Part shown: piece by piece, positions 37,744-50,815 of the stretch
How the letters are laid out: each line of letters starts with the position of its first letter
How positions within the stretch are numbered: the first letter of the stretch is position 1
NCBI RefSeq assembly: GCF_051020955.1
Contig: NW_027476092.1
Span: 2,778,501 to 2,842,500, forward strand
Length of the DNA stretch: 64,000 bases
Origin: Megalopta genalis
Lineage: Eukaryota; Arthropoda; Insecta; Hymenoptera; Halictidae
Direction of reading: 5' to 3'
Program-made: the position numbers and the translations under genes
Notes under the pieces: model-generated
Seen by the model: only the letters and a program-made list of their open reading frames with translations
Databases searched by the model: none
Told to the model about the DNA's origin: nothing

Positions 37744-39789
37744 TTCATTTGTTCATTTGTTCATTCGTTTATTCGTTCACTTGTTCATTCGTTCACTTGT
37801 TCAATTGTTCATTCGTTCTTTTGTTCATTTGTTCATTTGCTTATTTGTTCATTTGAACATTTGTTCATTCGCTTTATTTGTTCATTCGTTCATTAGTTCA
37901 TTTGTTCATTAGTTCATTTGTCCATTTGTGCATTTGTTCACTTGTTCATTTGTTCATTTTTTCGTTTGTTCTTTTGTTCGTTTGTTCGTTTGCTCGTTTG
38001 TTCATTTGTTGATTTGTTCATTTGTTCATTTGTTCGTTTGTTCATATGTTCATTTGTTCATTTGTTCATTTGTTCATTTGTTCATTTGTTCATTTGTTCT
38101 TTTGTTCATTTGTTCATTTGTTCATTTGTTCAATCTTCATTTGTTCATTTGTTCATTTGTTCAATCTTCATTTGTTCATTTGTTCATTTGTTCATTTGTT
38201 CATTTGTTCATTTGTTCATTTGCTCATTTGCTCATTTGCTCATTTGCTCATTTGCTCATTTGTTCATTTGTTCATTTTTCATTTGTTCATTTGTTCATTT
38301 GTTCATTTGTTCATTTGTTCATTTGTTCATTTGTTCATTATTTCATTTGTTCATTCGTTCATTCGTTCATTTGTTCATATGTTCATTTGTTCATTTGTTC
38401 ATTTCTTCATTTCTTCATTTGTTCATTTGTTCATTTGTTCAATTGTTCATTTGTTCATTTGTTCATTTGTTCATTTGTTCATTTGTTCATTTGTTCATTT
38501 GTCTATTTCTTCATTTGTTCATTTGTCCATTTGTTCATTTGTTCATTTGATCATTTGTTCATTTGTTCATTTGTTCATTTGTTCATTTGTTCATTTGTCC
38601 ATGTGTCCATTTGTTCATTTGTCCATTTGTTCATTTGTTCATTTGTTCATTTGTTCATTTGTTCAATTGTTCATTTGTTCTTTTGTTCATTTGTTCATTT
38701 GCTTATTTGTTCATTTGTTCCTTTGTTCATTTGTTCAGTTGTTAATTTGTTCATTTGTTCATTTTTTTTCATTTGTTCATTTGTTCATTTTTTCATATGT
38801 TCATTTGTTCATTTGTTCATTTGCTCATTTGCTCATTTGCTCATTTGTTGATTTGTTCATTTTTCATTTGTTCATTTGTTCATTTGTTCATTTGTTCATT
38901 ATTTCATTTGTTCATTTGTTCATTTGTTCAATTGTTCATTTGTTCATTTGTTCATTTGATCATTTGTTCATTTGTTCATTTCTTCATTTGTTCATTTGTC
39001 CATTTGTTCATTTGTCTATTTCCTCATTTGTTCATTTGTCCATTTGTTCATTTGTTCATTTGTTCATTTGTTCATTTGTTCATATGTTCATTTGTTCATT
39101 TGTTCATATGTTCATTTGTTCATTTGTTCATATGTTCATTAGTTCATTTGTCCATTTGTTCATTTGTTCACTTGTTCATTTGTTCATTTGTTCATTCTTC
39201 ATTTGTTCATTTGTACAATTGTTCATTTGTTCATTTGTTTATTTGTTCATTTGTTCATTTGATCATTTGTTCATTTGTTCATTTGTTCATTTGTTCATTT
39301 GTTCATTTGATCATTTGATCATTTGTTCATTTGTTCATTTGTTCATTTGTCCATTTGTCCATTTGTCCATTTGTTCATTTGTTCATTTGTTCATTTGTTC
39401 ATTTGTTCATTTGTTCATTTGTTCATTTGTTCACTTGTTCATTTGTTCATTTGTCCATTTGTCCATTTGTCCATTTGTCCATTTGTTCATTTGTTCATTT
39501 GTTCATTTGTTCATTTGTTCATTTGTTCATTTGTTCATTTGTTCATTTGTTCATTTGTTCATTTGTTCATTTGTTCATTTGTTCATTTGTTCATTTGTTC
39601 ACTTGTTCATTTGTTCATTTGTTCATTTGTTCATTTGTTCATTTGTTCATTTGTTCATTTGTTCATTTGTTCATTTGTTCATTTGTTCATTTGTTCATTT
39701 GTTCATTTGTTCATTTGTTCATTCGTTCATTAGTTCATTTGTTCATTAGTTCATTTGTTCATTTGTTCATTTGTTCAATTGTTCACTTG

Positions 39790-40045
39790 TTCATTTGTTC
39801 ATTTGTTCATTTGTTCATTTGTTCATTTGTTCATTTGTTCATTTGTTCATTTGTTCATTTGTTCATTTGTTCATTTGTTCATTTGTTCATTTGTTCATTT
39901 GTTCATTTGTTCATTTGTTCATTTGTTCATTTGTTCATTTGTTCATTTGTTCATTTGTTCATTTGTTCATTTGTTCATTTGTTCATTTGTTCATTTGTTC
40001 ATTTGTTCATTTGTTCATTTGTTCATTTGTTCATTTGTTCATTTG
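39790..40045. repeat. Perfect TTCATTTG run, 32 units
   Basis: Same slot as 16,702-16,949, one unit longer. The GAAC change of the junction that follows is missing here. Confidence 0.84.
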
Positions 40046-42517
40046 TTCACTTGTTCATTTGTTCATTTGTTCATTCGCTTTATTTGTTCATTCGTTCATT
40101 AGTTCATTTGTTCATTAGTTCATTTGTCCATTTGTGCATTTGTTCACTTGTTCATTTGTTCATTAGTTCGTTTGTTCTTTTGTTCGTTTGTTCGTTTGTT
40201 CGTTTGTTCATTTGTTGCTTTGTTCATTTGTTCATTTGTTCGTTTGTTCATTTGTTCGTTTGTTCGTTTGTTCGTTTGTTCATTTGTTCATTGGTTCATT
40301 TGTTCATTTGTTCAATTGTTCATTTGTTCTTTTGTTCATTTGTTCATTTGCTTATTTGTTCATTTGTTCATTTGTTCATTTGTTCAGTTGTTCAGTTGTT
40401 AATTTGTTCATTTGTTCATTTGTTCACTTGTTCACTTGTTCATTTGTTCATATGTTCATTTGTTCATATGTTCATATGTTCATATGTTCATTTGTTCATT
40501 TGTTCATTTGTTCATTTGTTCATTTGTTCATTTGTTCATTTGTTCATTTGTTCATTTGTTCATTTGTTCATTTGTTCATTTGTTCATTTGTTCATTTGTT
40601 CATTTGTTCATTTGTTCATTTGTTCATTAGTTCATTTGTTCATTAGTTCATTTGTCCATTTGTGCATTTGTTCACTTGTTCATTTGTTCATTAGTTCGTT
40701 TGTTCTTTTGTTCGTTTGTTCGTTTGTTCGTTTGTTCATTTGTTGATTTGTTCATTTGTTCATTTGTTCGTTTGTTCATTTGTTCATTTGTTCGTTTGTT
40801 CGTTTGTTCCTTTGTTGATTTGTTCATTCGTTCACTTGTTCATTCGTTCACTTGTTTATTCGTTCACTTGTTCATTCGTTCACTTGTTCATTCGTTCACT
40901 TGTTCATTCGTTCACTTGTTCACTTGTTCATTTGTTCATTTGTTCATTTGTTCATTCGTTCATTCGTTCACTTGTTCATTCGTTCACTTGTTCAATTGTT
41001 CATTTGTTCTTTTGTTCATTTGTTCATTTGCTTATTTGTTCATTTGTTCATTTGTTCATTTGTTCAGTTGTTAATTTGTTAATTTGTTCATTTGTTCAAT
41101 TGTTCACTTGTTCATTTGTTCATTTGTTCATTTGTTCATTTGTTCATTTGTTCATTGGTTCATTTGTTCATTTGTTCATTTGTTCATTTGTTCATTTGTT
41201 CATTTGTTCATTTGTTCTTTTGTTCATTTGTTCATTTGTTCATTTGTTCATTTGTTCATTCTTCATTTGTTCATTTGTTCATTTGTTCATTTGTTCATTT
41301 GTTCATTTGTTCATTTGTTCATTTGTTCATTTGTTCATTTGTTCATTTGTTCATTTGTTCATTTGTTCATTTGTTCATTTGTTCATTTGTTCATTTGCTC
41401 ATTTTCTCATTTGCTCATTTGCTCATTTGCTCATTTGTTCATTTTTCATTTGTTCATTTGTTCATTTGTTCATTTGTTCATTTGTTCATTTGTTCATTTG
41501 TTCATTATTTCATTTGTTCATTTGTTCATTTGTTCATTTGTTCATTTGTTCATTTGTTCATTTGTTCATTTGTTCATTTGTTCATTTGTTAATTTGTTAA
41601 TTTGTCCATTTGTCCATTTTTCCAATTGTCCATTTGTCCATTTGTCCATTTGTCCATTTGTCCATTTGTTCATTTGTTCATTTGTTCATTTGTTCATTTG
41701 TTCATTTGTTCATTTGTTCATTTGTTCATTTGTTCATTTGTTCATTTGTTCATTTGTTCATTTGTTCATTTGTTCATTTGTTCATTTGTTCATTTGTTCA
41801 TTTGTTCATTTGTTCATTTGTCCATTTGTCCATTTGTCCATTTGTTCATTTGTTCATTTGTTCATTTGTTCATTTGTTCATTTGTTCATTTGTTCATTTG
41901 TTCATTTGTTCATTTGTCCATTTGTCCATTTGTTCATTTGTTCATTTGTTCATTTGTTCATTTGTTCATTTGTTCATTTGTTCATTTGTTCATTTGTTCA
42001 TTTGTTCATTTGTTCATTTGTTAATTTGTCCATTTGTCCATTTGTCCAATTGTCCATTCGTCCATTTGTCCATTTGTCCATTTGTCCATTTGTTCATTTG
42101 TCCATTTGTTCATGTGTTCATTTGTTCATTTGTTCATTTGTTCATTTGTTCATTTGTTCATTTGTTCATTTGTTCATTTGTTCATTTGTTCATTTGAACA
42201 TTTGTTCATTCGCTTTATTTGTTCATTCGTTCATTAGTTCATTTGTTCATTAGTACATTTGTCCATTTGTGCATTTGTTCACTTGTTCATTTGTTCATTT
42301 GTTCGTTTGTTCTTTTGTTCGTTTGTTCGTTTGTTCGTTTGTTCATTTGTTGATTTGTTCATTTGTTCATTTGTTCGTTTGTTCATTTGTTCGTTTGTCC
42401 ATTTGTTCATTTGTTCATTTGTTCATTTGTTCATTTGTTCATTTGTTCATTTGTTCATTTGTTCATTTGTTCATTTGTTCATTTGTTCTTTTGTTCATTT
42501 GTTCATTTGTTCATTCG

Positions 42518-42581
42518 TTCACTTGTTCACTCGTTCACTTGTTCACTCGTTCACTTGTTCACTCGTTCACTTGTTCACTTG
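42518..42581. repeat. 16-bp dimer array with three TTCACTCG units
   Basis: 64 bp. The flanking junctions are 497 bp apart, 40 bp more than at 37,680, because a TTCATTTG stretch beside the array is five units longer. Confidence 0.87.
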
Positions 42582-43149
42582 TTCATTTGTTCATTTGTTC
42601 ATTCGTTCATTCGTTCACTTGTTCATTCGTTCACTTGTTCAATTGTTCATTCGTTCTTTTGTTCATTTGTTCATTTGCTTATCTGTTCATTTGAACATTT
42701 GTTCATTCGCTTTATTTGTTCATTCGTTCATTAGTTCATTTGTTCATTAGTTCATTTGTCCATTTGTGCATTTGTTCACTTGTTCATTTGTTCATTTTTT
42801 CGTTTGTTCTTTTGTTCGTTTGTTCGTTTGCTCGTTTGTTCATTTGTTGATTTGTTCATTTGTTCATTTGTTCGTTTGTTCATTTGTTCATTTGTTCATT
42901 TGTTCATTTGTTCATTTGTTCATTTGTTCATTTGTTCTTTTGTTCATTTGTTCATTTGTTCATTTGTTCAATCTTCATTTGTTCATTTGTTCATTTGTTC
43001 AATCTTCATTTGTTCATTTGTTCATTTGTTCATTTGTTCATTTGTTCATTTGTTCATTTGCTCATTTGCTCATTTGCTCATTTGCTCATTTGCTCATTTG
43101 TTCATTTGTTCATTTTTCATTTGTTCATTTGTTCATTTGTTCATTTGTT

Positions 43150-44480
43150 CATTTGTTCATATGTTCATTTGTTCATTTGTTCATATGTTCATTTGTTCAT
43201 TTGTTCATATGTTCATTAGTTCATTTGTCCATTTGTTCATTTGTTCACTTGTTCATTTGTTCATTTGTTCATTCTTCATTTGTTCATTTGTACAATTGTT
43301 CATTTGTTCATTCTTCATTTGTTCATTTGTACAATTGTTCATTTGTTCATTTGTTTATTTGTTCATTTGTTCATTTGATCATTTGTTCATTTGTTCATTT
43401 GTTCATTTGTTCATTTGTTCATTTGTTCATTTGTTCACTTGTTCATTTGTTCATTTGTCCATTTGTCCATTTGTCCATTTGTCCATTTGTCCATTTGTTC
43501 ATTTGTTCATTTGTTCATTTGTTCATTTGTTCATTTGTTCATTTGTTCATTTGTTCATTTGTTCATTTGTTCATTTGTTCATTTGTTCATTTGTTCATTT
43601 GTTCATTTGTTCACTTGTTCATTTGTTCATTTGTTCATTTGTTCATTTGTTCATTTGTTCATTTGTTCATTTGTTCATTTGTTCATTTGTTCATTTGTTC
43701 ATTTGTTCATTTGTTCATTTGTTCATTTGTTCATTTGTTCATTCGTTCATTCGTTCATTAGTTCATTTGTTCTTTAGTTCATTTGTTCATTTGTTCATTT
43801 GTCCATTTGTTCATTTGTCTATTTCTTCATTTGTTCATTTGTCCATTTGTTCATTTGTTCATTTGTTCATTTGTTCATTTGTTCATATGTTCATTTGTTC
43901 ATTTGTTCATATGTTCATTTGTTCATTTGTTCATATGTTCATTAGTTCATTTGTCCATTTGTTCATTTGTTCACTTGTTCATTTGTTCATTTGTTCATTC
44001 TTCATTTGTTCATTTGTACAATTGTTCATTTGTTCATTCTTCATTTGTTCATTTGTACAATTGTTCATTTGTTCATTTGTTTATTTGTTCATTTGTTCAT
44101 TTGATCATTTGTTCATTTGTTCATTTGTTCATTTGTTCATTTGTTCATTTGTTCATTTGTTCACTTGTTCATTTGTTCATTTGTCCATTTGTCCATTTGT
44201 CCATTTGTCCATTTGTTCATTTGTTCATTTGTTCATTTGTTCATTTGTTCATATGTTCATTTGTTCATTTGTTCATATGTTCATTTGTTCATTTGTTCAT
44301 ATGTTCATTAGTTCATTTGTCCATTTGTTCATTTGTTCACTTGTTCATTTGTTCATTTGTTCATTCTTCATTTGTTCATTTGTACAATTGTTCATTTGTT
44401 CATTCTTCATTTGTTCATTTGTACAATTGTTCATTTGTTCATTTGTTTATTTGTTCATTTGTTCATTTGATCATTTGTTC
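43150..44480. repeat. Triplicated CATATG/TACAATTG module with an internal 39-bp doubling
   Basis: CATATG triplets start at 43,158, 43,884 and 44,250 (spacings 726 and 366 bp). In each copy the segment from the 7-mer TTCATTC through TACAATTG is itself doubled with a 39-bp period (starts 43,271/43,310, 43,997/44,036 and 44,363/44,402). Single-copy versions of the segment occur elsewhere (near 8880, 22,745, 30,550 and 47,265), so the doubling came before the triplication. Confidence 0.85.
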
Positions 44481-46116
44481 ATTTGTTCATTTGTTCATTT
44501 GTTCATTTGTTCATTTGTTCATTTGTTCACTTGTTCATTTGTTCATTTGTCCATTTGTCCATTTGTCCATTTGTTCATTTGTTCATTTGTTCATTTGTTC
44601 ATTTGTTCATTTGTTCATTTGTTCATTTGTTCATTTGTTCATTTGTTCTTTTGTTCATTTGTTCATTTGTTCATTTGTTCATTTGTTCATTCTTCATTTG
44701 TTCATTTGTTCATTTGTTCATTTGTTCATTTGTTCATTTGTTCATTTGTTCATTTGTTCATTTGTTCATTTGTTCATTTGCTCATTTGCTCATTTGTTCA
44801 TTTTTCATTTGTTCATTTGTTCATTTGTTCATTTGTTCATTTGTTCATTTGTTCATTATTTCATTTGTTCATTTGTTCATTTGTTCATTTGTTCATTTGT
44901 TCATTTGTTCATTTGTTCAATTGTTCATTTGTTCATTTGTTCATTTGTTCATTTGTTCATTTGTTCATTTGTTCAATTGTTCATTTGTTCATTTGTTCAT
45001 TTGTTCATTTGTTCATTTGTTCATTTGTTCATTTGTTCATTTGTTAATTTGTTAATTTGTTAATTTGTCCATTTGTCCATTTGTCCATTTGTCCAATTGT
45101 CCATTTGTCCATTTGTCCATTTGTCCATTTGTCCATTTGTTCATTTGTTCATTTGTTCATTTGTTCATTTGTTCATTTGTTCATTTGTTCATTTGTTCAT
45201 TTGTTCATTTGTTCATTTGTTCATTTGTTCATTTGTTCATTTGTTCATTTGTTCATTTGTTCATTTGTTCATTTGTTCATTTGTTCATTTGTTCATTTGT
45301 TCATTTGTTCATTTGTTCATTTGTTCATTTGTCCATTTGTCCATTTGTCCATTTGTTCATTTGTTCATTTGTTCATTTGTTCATTTGTTCATTTGTTCAT
45401 TTGTTCATTTGTTCATTTGTTCATTTGTTCATTTGTTCATTTGTTCATTTGTTCATTTGTTCATTTGTTCATTTGTTCATTTGTTCATTTGTTCATTTGT
45501 TCATTTGTTCATTTGTTCATTTGTTCATTTGTTCATTTGTTCATTTGTTCATTTGTTCATTTGTTCATTTGTTCATTTGTCCATTTGTCCATTTGTCCAA
45601 TTGTCCATTCGTCCATTTGTCCATTTGTCCATTTGTTCATTTGTCCATTTGTTCATGTGTTCATTTGTTCATTTGTTCATTTGTTCATTTGTTCATTTGT
45701 TCATTTGTTCATTTGTTCATTTGTTCATTTGTTCATTTGTTCATTTGTTCATTTGTTCATTTGTTCATTTGTTCATTTGTTCATTTGTTCATTTGTTCAT
45801 TTGTTCATTTGTTCATTTGAACATTTGTTCATTCGCTTTATTTGTTCATTCGTTCATTAGTTCATTTGTTCATTAGTTCATTTGTCCATTTGTGCATTTG
45901 TTCACTTGTTCATTTGTTCATTTGTTCGTTTGTTCTTTTGTTCGTTTGTTCGTTTGTTCGTTTGTTCGTTTGTTCATTTGTTGATTTGTTCATTTGTTCA
46001 TTTGTTCGTTTGTTCATTTGTTCGTTTGTCCATTTGTTCATTTGTTCATTTGTTCATTTGTTCATTTGTTCATTTGTTCATTTGTTCTTTTGTTCATTTG
46101 TTCATTTGTTCATTCG

Positions 46117-46252
46117 TTCACTTGTTCACTCGTTCACTTGTTCACTCGTTCACTTGTTCACTCGTTCACTTGTTCACTCGTTCACTTGTTCACTCGTTCA
46201 CTTGTTCACTCGTTCACTAGTTCACTTGTTCACTCGTTCACTTGTTCACTTG
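46117..46252. repeat. 16-bp dimer array with seven TTCACTCG units and one TTCACTAG
   Basis: 136 bp, the longest of the series, with a private TTCACTAG unit near 46,214 and no adjacent CTCG pair. It looks like an independent expansion rather than a copy of the 7340 form. Confidence 0.86.
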
Positions 46253-46410
46253 TTCATTCGTTCATTTGTTCATTCGTTCATTCGTTCACTTGTTCATTCG
46301 TTCATTCGTTCTTTTGTTCATTTGTTCATTTGCTCATTTGTTCATTTGAACATTTGTTCATTCGCTTTATTTGTTCATTCGTTCATTAGTTCATTTGTTC
46401 ATTAGTTCAT

Positions 46411-49400
46411 TTGTCCATTTGTGCATTTGTTCACTTGTTCATTTGTTCATTTTTTCGTTTGTTCTTTTTTTCGTTTGTTCGTTTGCTCGTTTGTTCATTT
46501 GTTGATTTGTTCATTTGTTCATTTGTTCATTTGTTCGTTTGTTCATTTGTTCATTTGTTCATTTGTTCATTTGTTCATTTGTTCATTTGTTCTTTTGTTC
46601 ATTTGTTCATTTGTTCATTTGTTCAATCTTCATTTGTTCATTTGTTCATTTGTTCAATCTTCATTTGTTCATTTGTTCATTTGTTCATTTGTTCATTTGT
46701 TCATTTGTTCATTTGCTCATTTGCTCATTTGCTCATTTGCTCATTTGCTCATTTGTTCATTTGTTCATTTTTCATTTGTTCATTTGTTCATTTGTTCATT
46801 TGTTCATTTGTTCATTATTTCATTTGTTCATTCGTTCATTCGTTCATTTGTTCATATGTTCATTTGTTCATTTGTTCATTTCTTCATTTCTTCATTTGTT
46901 CATTTGTTCATTTGTTCAATTGTTCATTTGTTCATTTGTTCATTTGTTCATTTGTTCATTTGTTCATTTGTCTATTTCTTCATTTGTTCATTTGTCCATT
47001 TGTTCATTTGTTCATTTGATCATTTGTTCATTTGTTCATTTGTTCATTTGTTCATTTGTTCATTTGTCCATTTGTCCATTTGTTCATTTGTCCATTTGTT
47101 CATTTGTTCATTTGTTCATTTGTTCATTTGTTCATTTGTTCATTTGTTCATATGTTCATTTGTTCATTTGTTCATATGTTCATTTGTTCATTTGTTCATA
47201 TGTTCATTAGTTCATTTGTCCATTTGTTCATTTGTTCACTTGTTCATTTGTTCATTTGTTCATTCTTCATTTGTTCATTTGTACAATTGTTCATTTGTTC
47301 ATTTGTTTATTTGTTCATTTGTTCATTTGATCATTTGTTCATTTGTTCATTTGTTCATTTGTTCATTTGTTCATTTGATCATTTGTTCATTTGTTCATTT
47401 GTTCATTTGTCCATTTGTCCATTTGTCCATTTGTTCATTTGTTCATTTGTTCATTTGTTCATTTGTTCATTTGTTCATTTGTTCATTTGTTCATTTGTTC
47501 ATTTGTTCACTTGTTCATTTGTTCATTTGTTCATTTGTTCATTTGTTCATTTGTTCATTTGTTCATTTGTTCATTTGTTCATTTGTTCATTTGTTGATTT
47601 GTTCATTCGTTCATTTGTTCATTTGTTCATTTGTTCATTTGTTCATTTGTTCATTTGTTCATTTGTTCATTCGTTCATTTGTTCATTTGTTCATTTGTTC
47701 ATTAGTTCATTAGTTCATTTGTCCATTTGTGCATATGTTCACTTGTTCATTTGTCCATTTGTGCATTTGTTCACTTGTTCATTTGTTCATTTGTTCATTT
47801 GTTCGTTTGTTCGTTTGTCCATTTGTTGATTTGTTCATTTGTTCATTTGTTCGTTTGTTCATTTGTTCGTTTGTTCGTATGTCCGTTTGTTCATTTGTTG
47901 ATTTGTTCATTGGTTCATTTGTTCATTTGTTCATTTGTTCATTTGTTCATTCGTTCATTCGTTCACTTGTTCACTCGTTCACTTGTTCACTTGTTCATTT
48001 GTTCATTTGTTCATTCGTTCATTCGTTCACTTGTTCATTCGTTCACTTGTTCAATTGTTCATTTGTTCTTTTGTTCATTTGTTCACTTGTTCACTTGTTC
48101 ACTTGTTCATTTGTTCATATGTTCATTTGTTCATATGTTCATTTGTTCATATGTTCATTTGTTCATATGTTCATTTGTTCATTTGTTCATTTGTTCATTT
48201 GTTCTTTTGTTCATTTGTTCATTTGTTCATTTGTTCACTTGTTCATTTGTTCATTTGTTCATTTGTTCATTTGTTCATTTGTTCATTTGTTCTTTTGTTC
48301 ATTTGTTCATTTGTTCATTTCTTCATTTCTTCATTTGTTCATTCTTCATTTGTTCATTTGTCCATTTGTTCATTTGTTCATTTGTTCATTTGTTCATTTG
48401 TTCATTTGTTCATTTGTTCATTTGTTCATTTGCTCATTTGCTCATTTGCTCATTAGCTCATTTGCTCATTTGCTCATTTGCTCATTTGTTCATTTGTTCA
48501 TTTTTCATTTGTTCATTTGTTCATTTGTTCATTTGTTCATTTGTTCATTTGTTCATTTGCTCATTTGTTCTTTATTTCATTAGTTCATTCGTTCATTCGT
48601 TCATTCGTTCATTTGTTCATTTGTTCATATGTCCATTTGTTCATTTGTTCATTTGTTCATTTGTTCAATTGTTCATTTGTTCATTTGTTCATTTGTTCAT
48701 TTGTTCTTTTGTTCATTTGTTCATTTGTTCATTTGTTCATTTGTTCATTTGTTCATTTGTTCATTTGTTCATTTGTTCACTTGTTCACTTGTTCATTTGT
48801 TCATTTGTTCATTTGTTCATTTGTTCATTTGTTCATTTGTTCATTTGGTCATTTGTTCATTTGTTCATTTGAACATTTGTTCATTCACTTTATTTGTTCA
48901 TTCGTTTTATTTGTCCATTTGTTCATTTGTTCATTAGTTCATTTGTACATTTGTGCATATGTTCACTTGTTCATTTGTCCATTTGTGCATTTGTTCACTT
49001 GTTCATTTGTTCATTTGTTCATTTGTTCGTTTGTTCGTTTGTTCATTTGTTGATTTGTTCATTTGTTCATTTGTTCGTTTGTTCATTTGTTCGTTTGTTC
49101 GTTTGTTCGTTTGTTCATTTGTTGATTTGTTCAATGGTTCATTTGTTCATTTGTTCATTTCTTCATTTGTTCATTCGTTCATTCGTTCACTTGTTCACTC
49201 GTACACTTGTTCACTTGTTCATTTGTTCATTTGTTCATTCGTTCATTCGTTCACTTGTTCATTCGTTCACTTGTTCAATTGTTCATTTGTTCTTTTGTTC
49301 ATTTGTTCATTTGCTTATTTGTTCATTTGTTCATTTGTTCAGTTGTTAATTTGTTAATTTGTTCATTTGTTCACTTGTTCACTTGTTCACTTGTTCATTT

Positions 49401-50423
49401 GTTCATACGTTCATTTGTTCATATGTTCATTTGTTCATTTGTTCATTTGTTCATTTGTTCATTTGTTCATTAGTTCATTTGTTCACTTGTTCATTTGTTC
49501 ATTTGTTCATTTGTTCATTTGTTCATTTGTTCATTTGTTCATTTGTTCATTTGTTCCTTTGTTCATTTGTCCATTTGTCCATTTGTCCATTTGTTCATTT
49601 GTTCCTTTGTCCATTTGTTCATTTGTTCATTTGTCCATTTGTTCATTTGTTCATTTGTTCATTTGATCATTTGTTCATTTGTTCATTTGTTCATTTGTTC
49701 ATTTGTTCTTTTGTTCATTTGTTCATTTGTTCATTTGTTCAATCTTCATTTGTTCATTTGTTCATTAGTTCATTTGTCCATTTGTTCATTTGTTCACTTG
49801 TTCATTTGTTCATTTGTTCATTCTTCATTTGTTCATTTGTACAATTGTTCATTTGTTCATTTGTTCATTTGATCATTTGTTCATTTGTTCATTTGTTCAT
49901 TTGTTCATTTGTTCATTTGTTCATTTGTTCATTTGTTCATTTGTTCATTTGTTCATTTGTTCATTTGATCATTTGTCCATTTGTTCATTTGTTCATTTGT
50001 CCATTTGTCCATTTGTCCATTTGTTCATTTGTTCATTTTTTCATTTGTTCATTTGTTCATTTGTTCATTTGTTCATTTGTTCACTTGTTCATTTGTTCAT
50101 TTGTCCATTTGTCCATTTGTCCATTTGTCCATTTGTTCATTTGTTCATTTGTTCATTTGTTCATTTGTTCATTTGTTCATTTGTTCATTTGTTCATTTGT
50201 TCATTTGTTCACTTGTTCATTTGTTCATTTGTTCACTTGTTCATTTGTTCATTTGTTCATTTGTTCATTTGTTCATTTGTTCATTTGTTCATTTGTTCAT
50301 TTGTTCATTTGTTCATTTGTTCATTTGTTCATTTGTTCATTTGTTCATTTGTTCATTTGTTCATTTGTTCATTTGTTCATTTGTTCATTTGTTCATTCGT
50401 TCATTAGTTCATTTGTTCATTAG
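46411..50423. repeat. HOR segment 8, shortened 7.8 kb type
   Basis: From 46,411 it follows the order of 29,290 onward, and from 47,727 to about 49,600 it matches 30,999 to about 32,870 at a displacement of 16,728 or 16,736 bp. Near 47,100 the displacement falls from 17,097 to about 16,712, so about 385 bp present near 30,000-30,430 are missing. The missing part includes the TTCAATTG, TTCAGTTG and poly-T units. After about 49,640 it becomes a mosaic joining TTCAATC, TACAATTG and TCC modules, ending at a TTCATTAG-rich marker near 50,396. Confidence 0.75.
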
Positions 50424-50495
50424 TTCATTTGTTCATTTGTTCATTTGTTCAATTGTTCACTTGTTCATTTGTTCATTTGTTCATTTGTTCACTTG

Positions 50496-50815
50496 TTCAT
50501 TTGTTCATTTGTTCATTTGTTCATTTGTTCATTTGTTCATTTGTTCATTTGTTCATTTGTTCATTTGTTCATTTGTTCATTTGTTCATTTGTTCATTTGT
50601 TCATTTGTTCATTTGTTCATTTGTTCATTTGTTCATTTGTTCATTTGTTCATTTGTTCATTTGTTCATTTGTTCATTTGTTCATTTGTTCATTTGTTCAT
50701 TTGTTCATTTGTTCATTTGTTCATTTGTTCATTTGTTCATTTGTTCATTTGTTCATTTGTTCATTTGTTCATTTGTTCATTTGTTCATTTGTTCATTTGT
50801 TCATTTGTTCATTTG
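50496..50815. repeat. Perfect TTCATTTG run, 40 units
   Basis: Same slot as 28,074-28,417, ending at the GAAC junction. Confidence 0.85.

Larger units (their letters stand above)
35181..41600. repeat. HOR segment 6, mosaic 6 kb type, third copy
   Basis: It opens with the same eight TCCATTTG units as segment 3 (35,198-35,261 against 13,119-13,182) and follows segment 3 at a displacement of about 22,135 to 22,096 as far as about 38,100. Between about 38,440 and 39,430 the module order matches the 7.8 kb type around 22,015-22,990 instead. From about 39,440 it returns to the 16,370-18,400 pattern (displacement about 23,072-23,088). This is the pattern of a gene-conversion tract or a double exchange between HOR types. 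No gene is visible. Confidence 0.75.
41601..46410. repeat. Rearranged HOR segment 7 with TCC-rich blocks and a triplicated module
   Basis: This stretch has no full-length parallel elsewhere in the window. TCCATTTG/TCCAATTG clusters occur at about 41,600-41,670, 42,025-42,110, 45,060-45,140 and 45,585-45,656. The second and fourth end in the rare CATGTG unit also seen near 1327 and 15,153. GAAC junctions occur in pairs (about 42,194 and 42,691; 45,817 and 46,346). Between the pairs lies a CATATG/TACAATTG module in three copies (about 43,158, 43,884 and 44,250). It reads as the product of several local duplications. No gene is visible. Confidence 0.72.
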
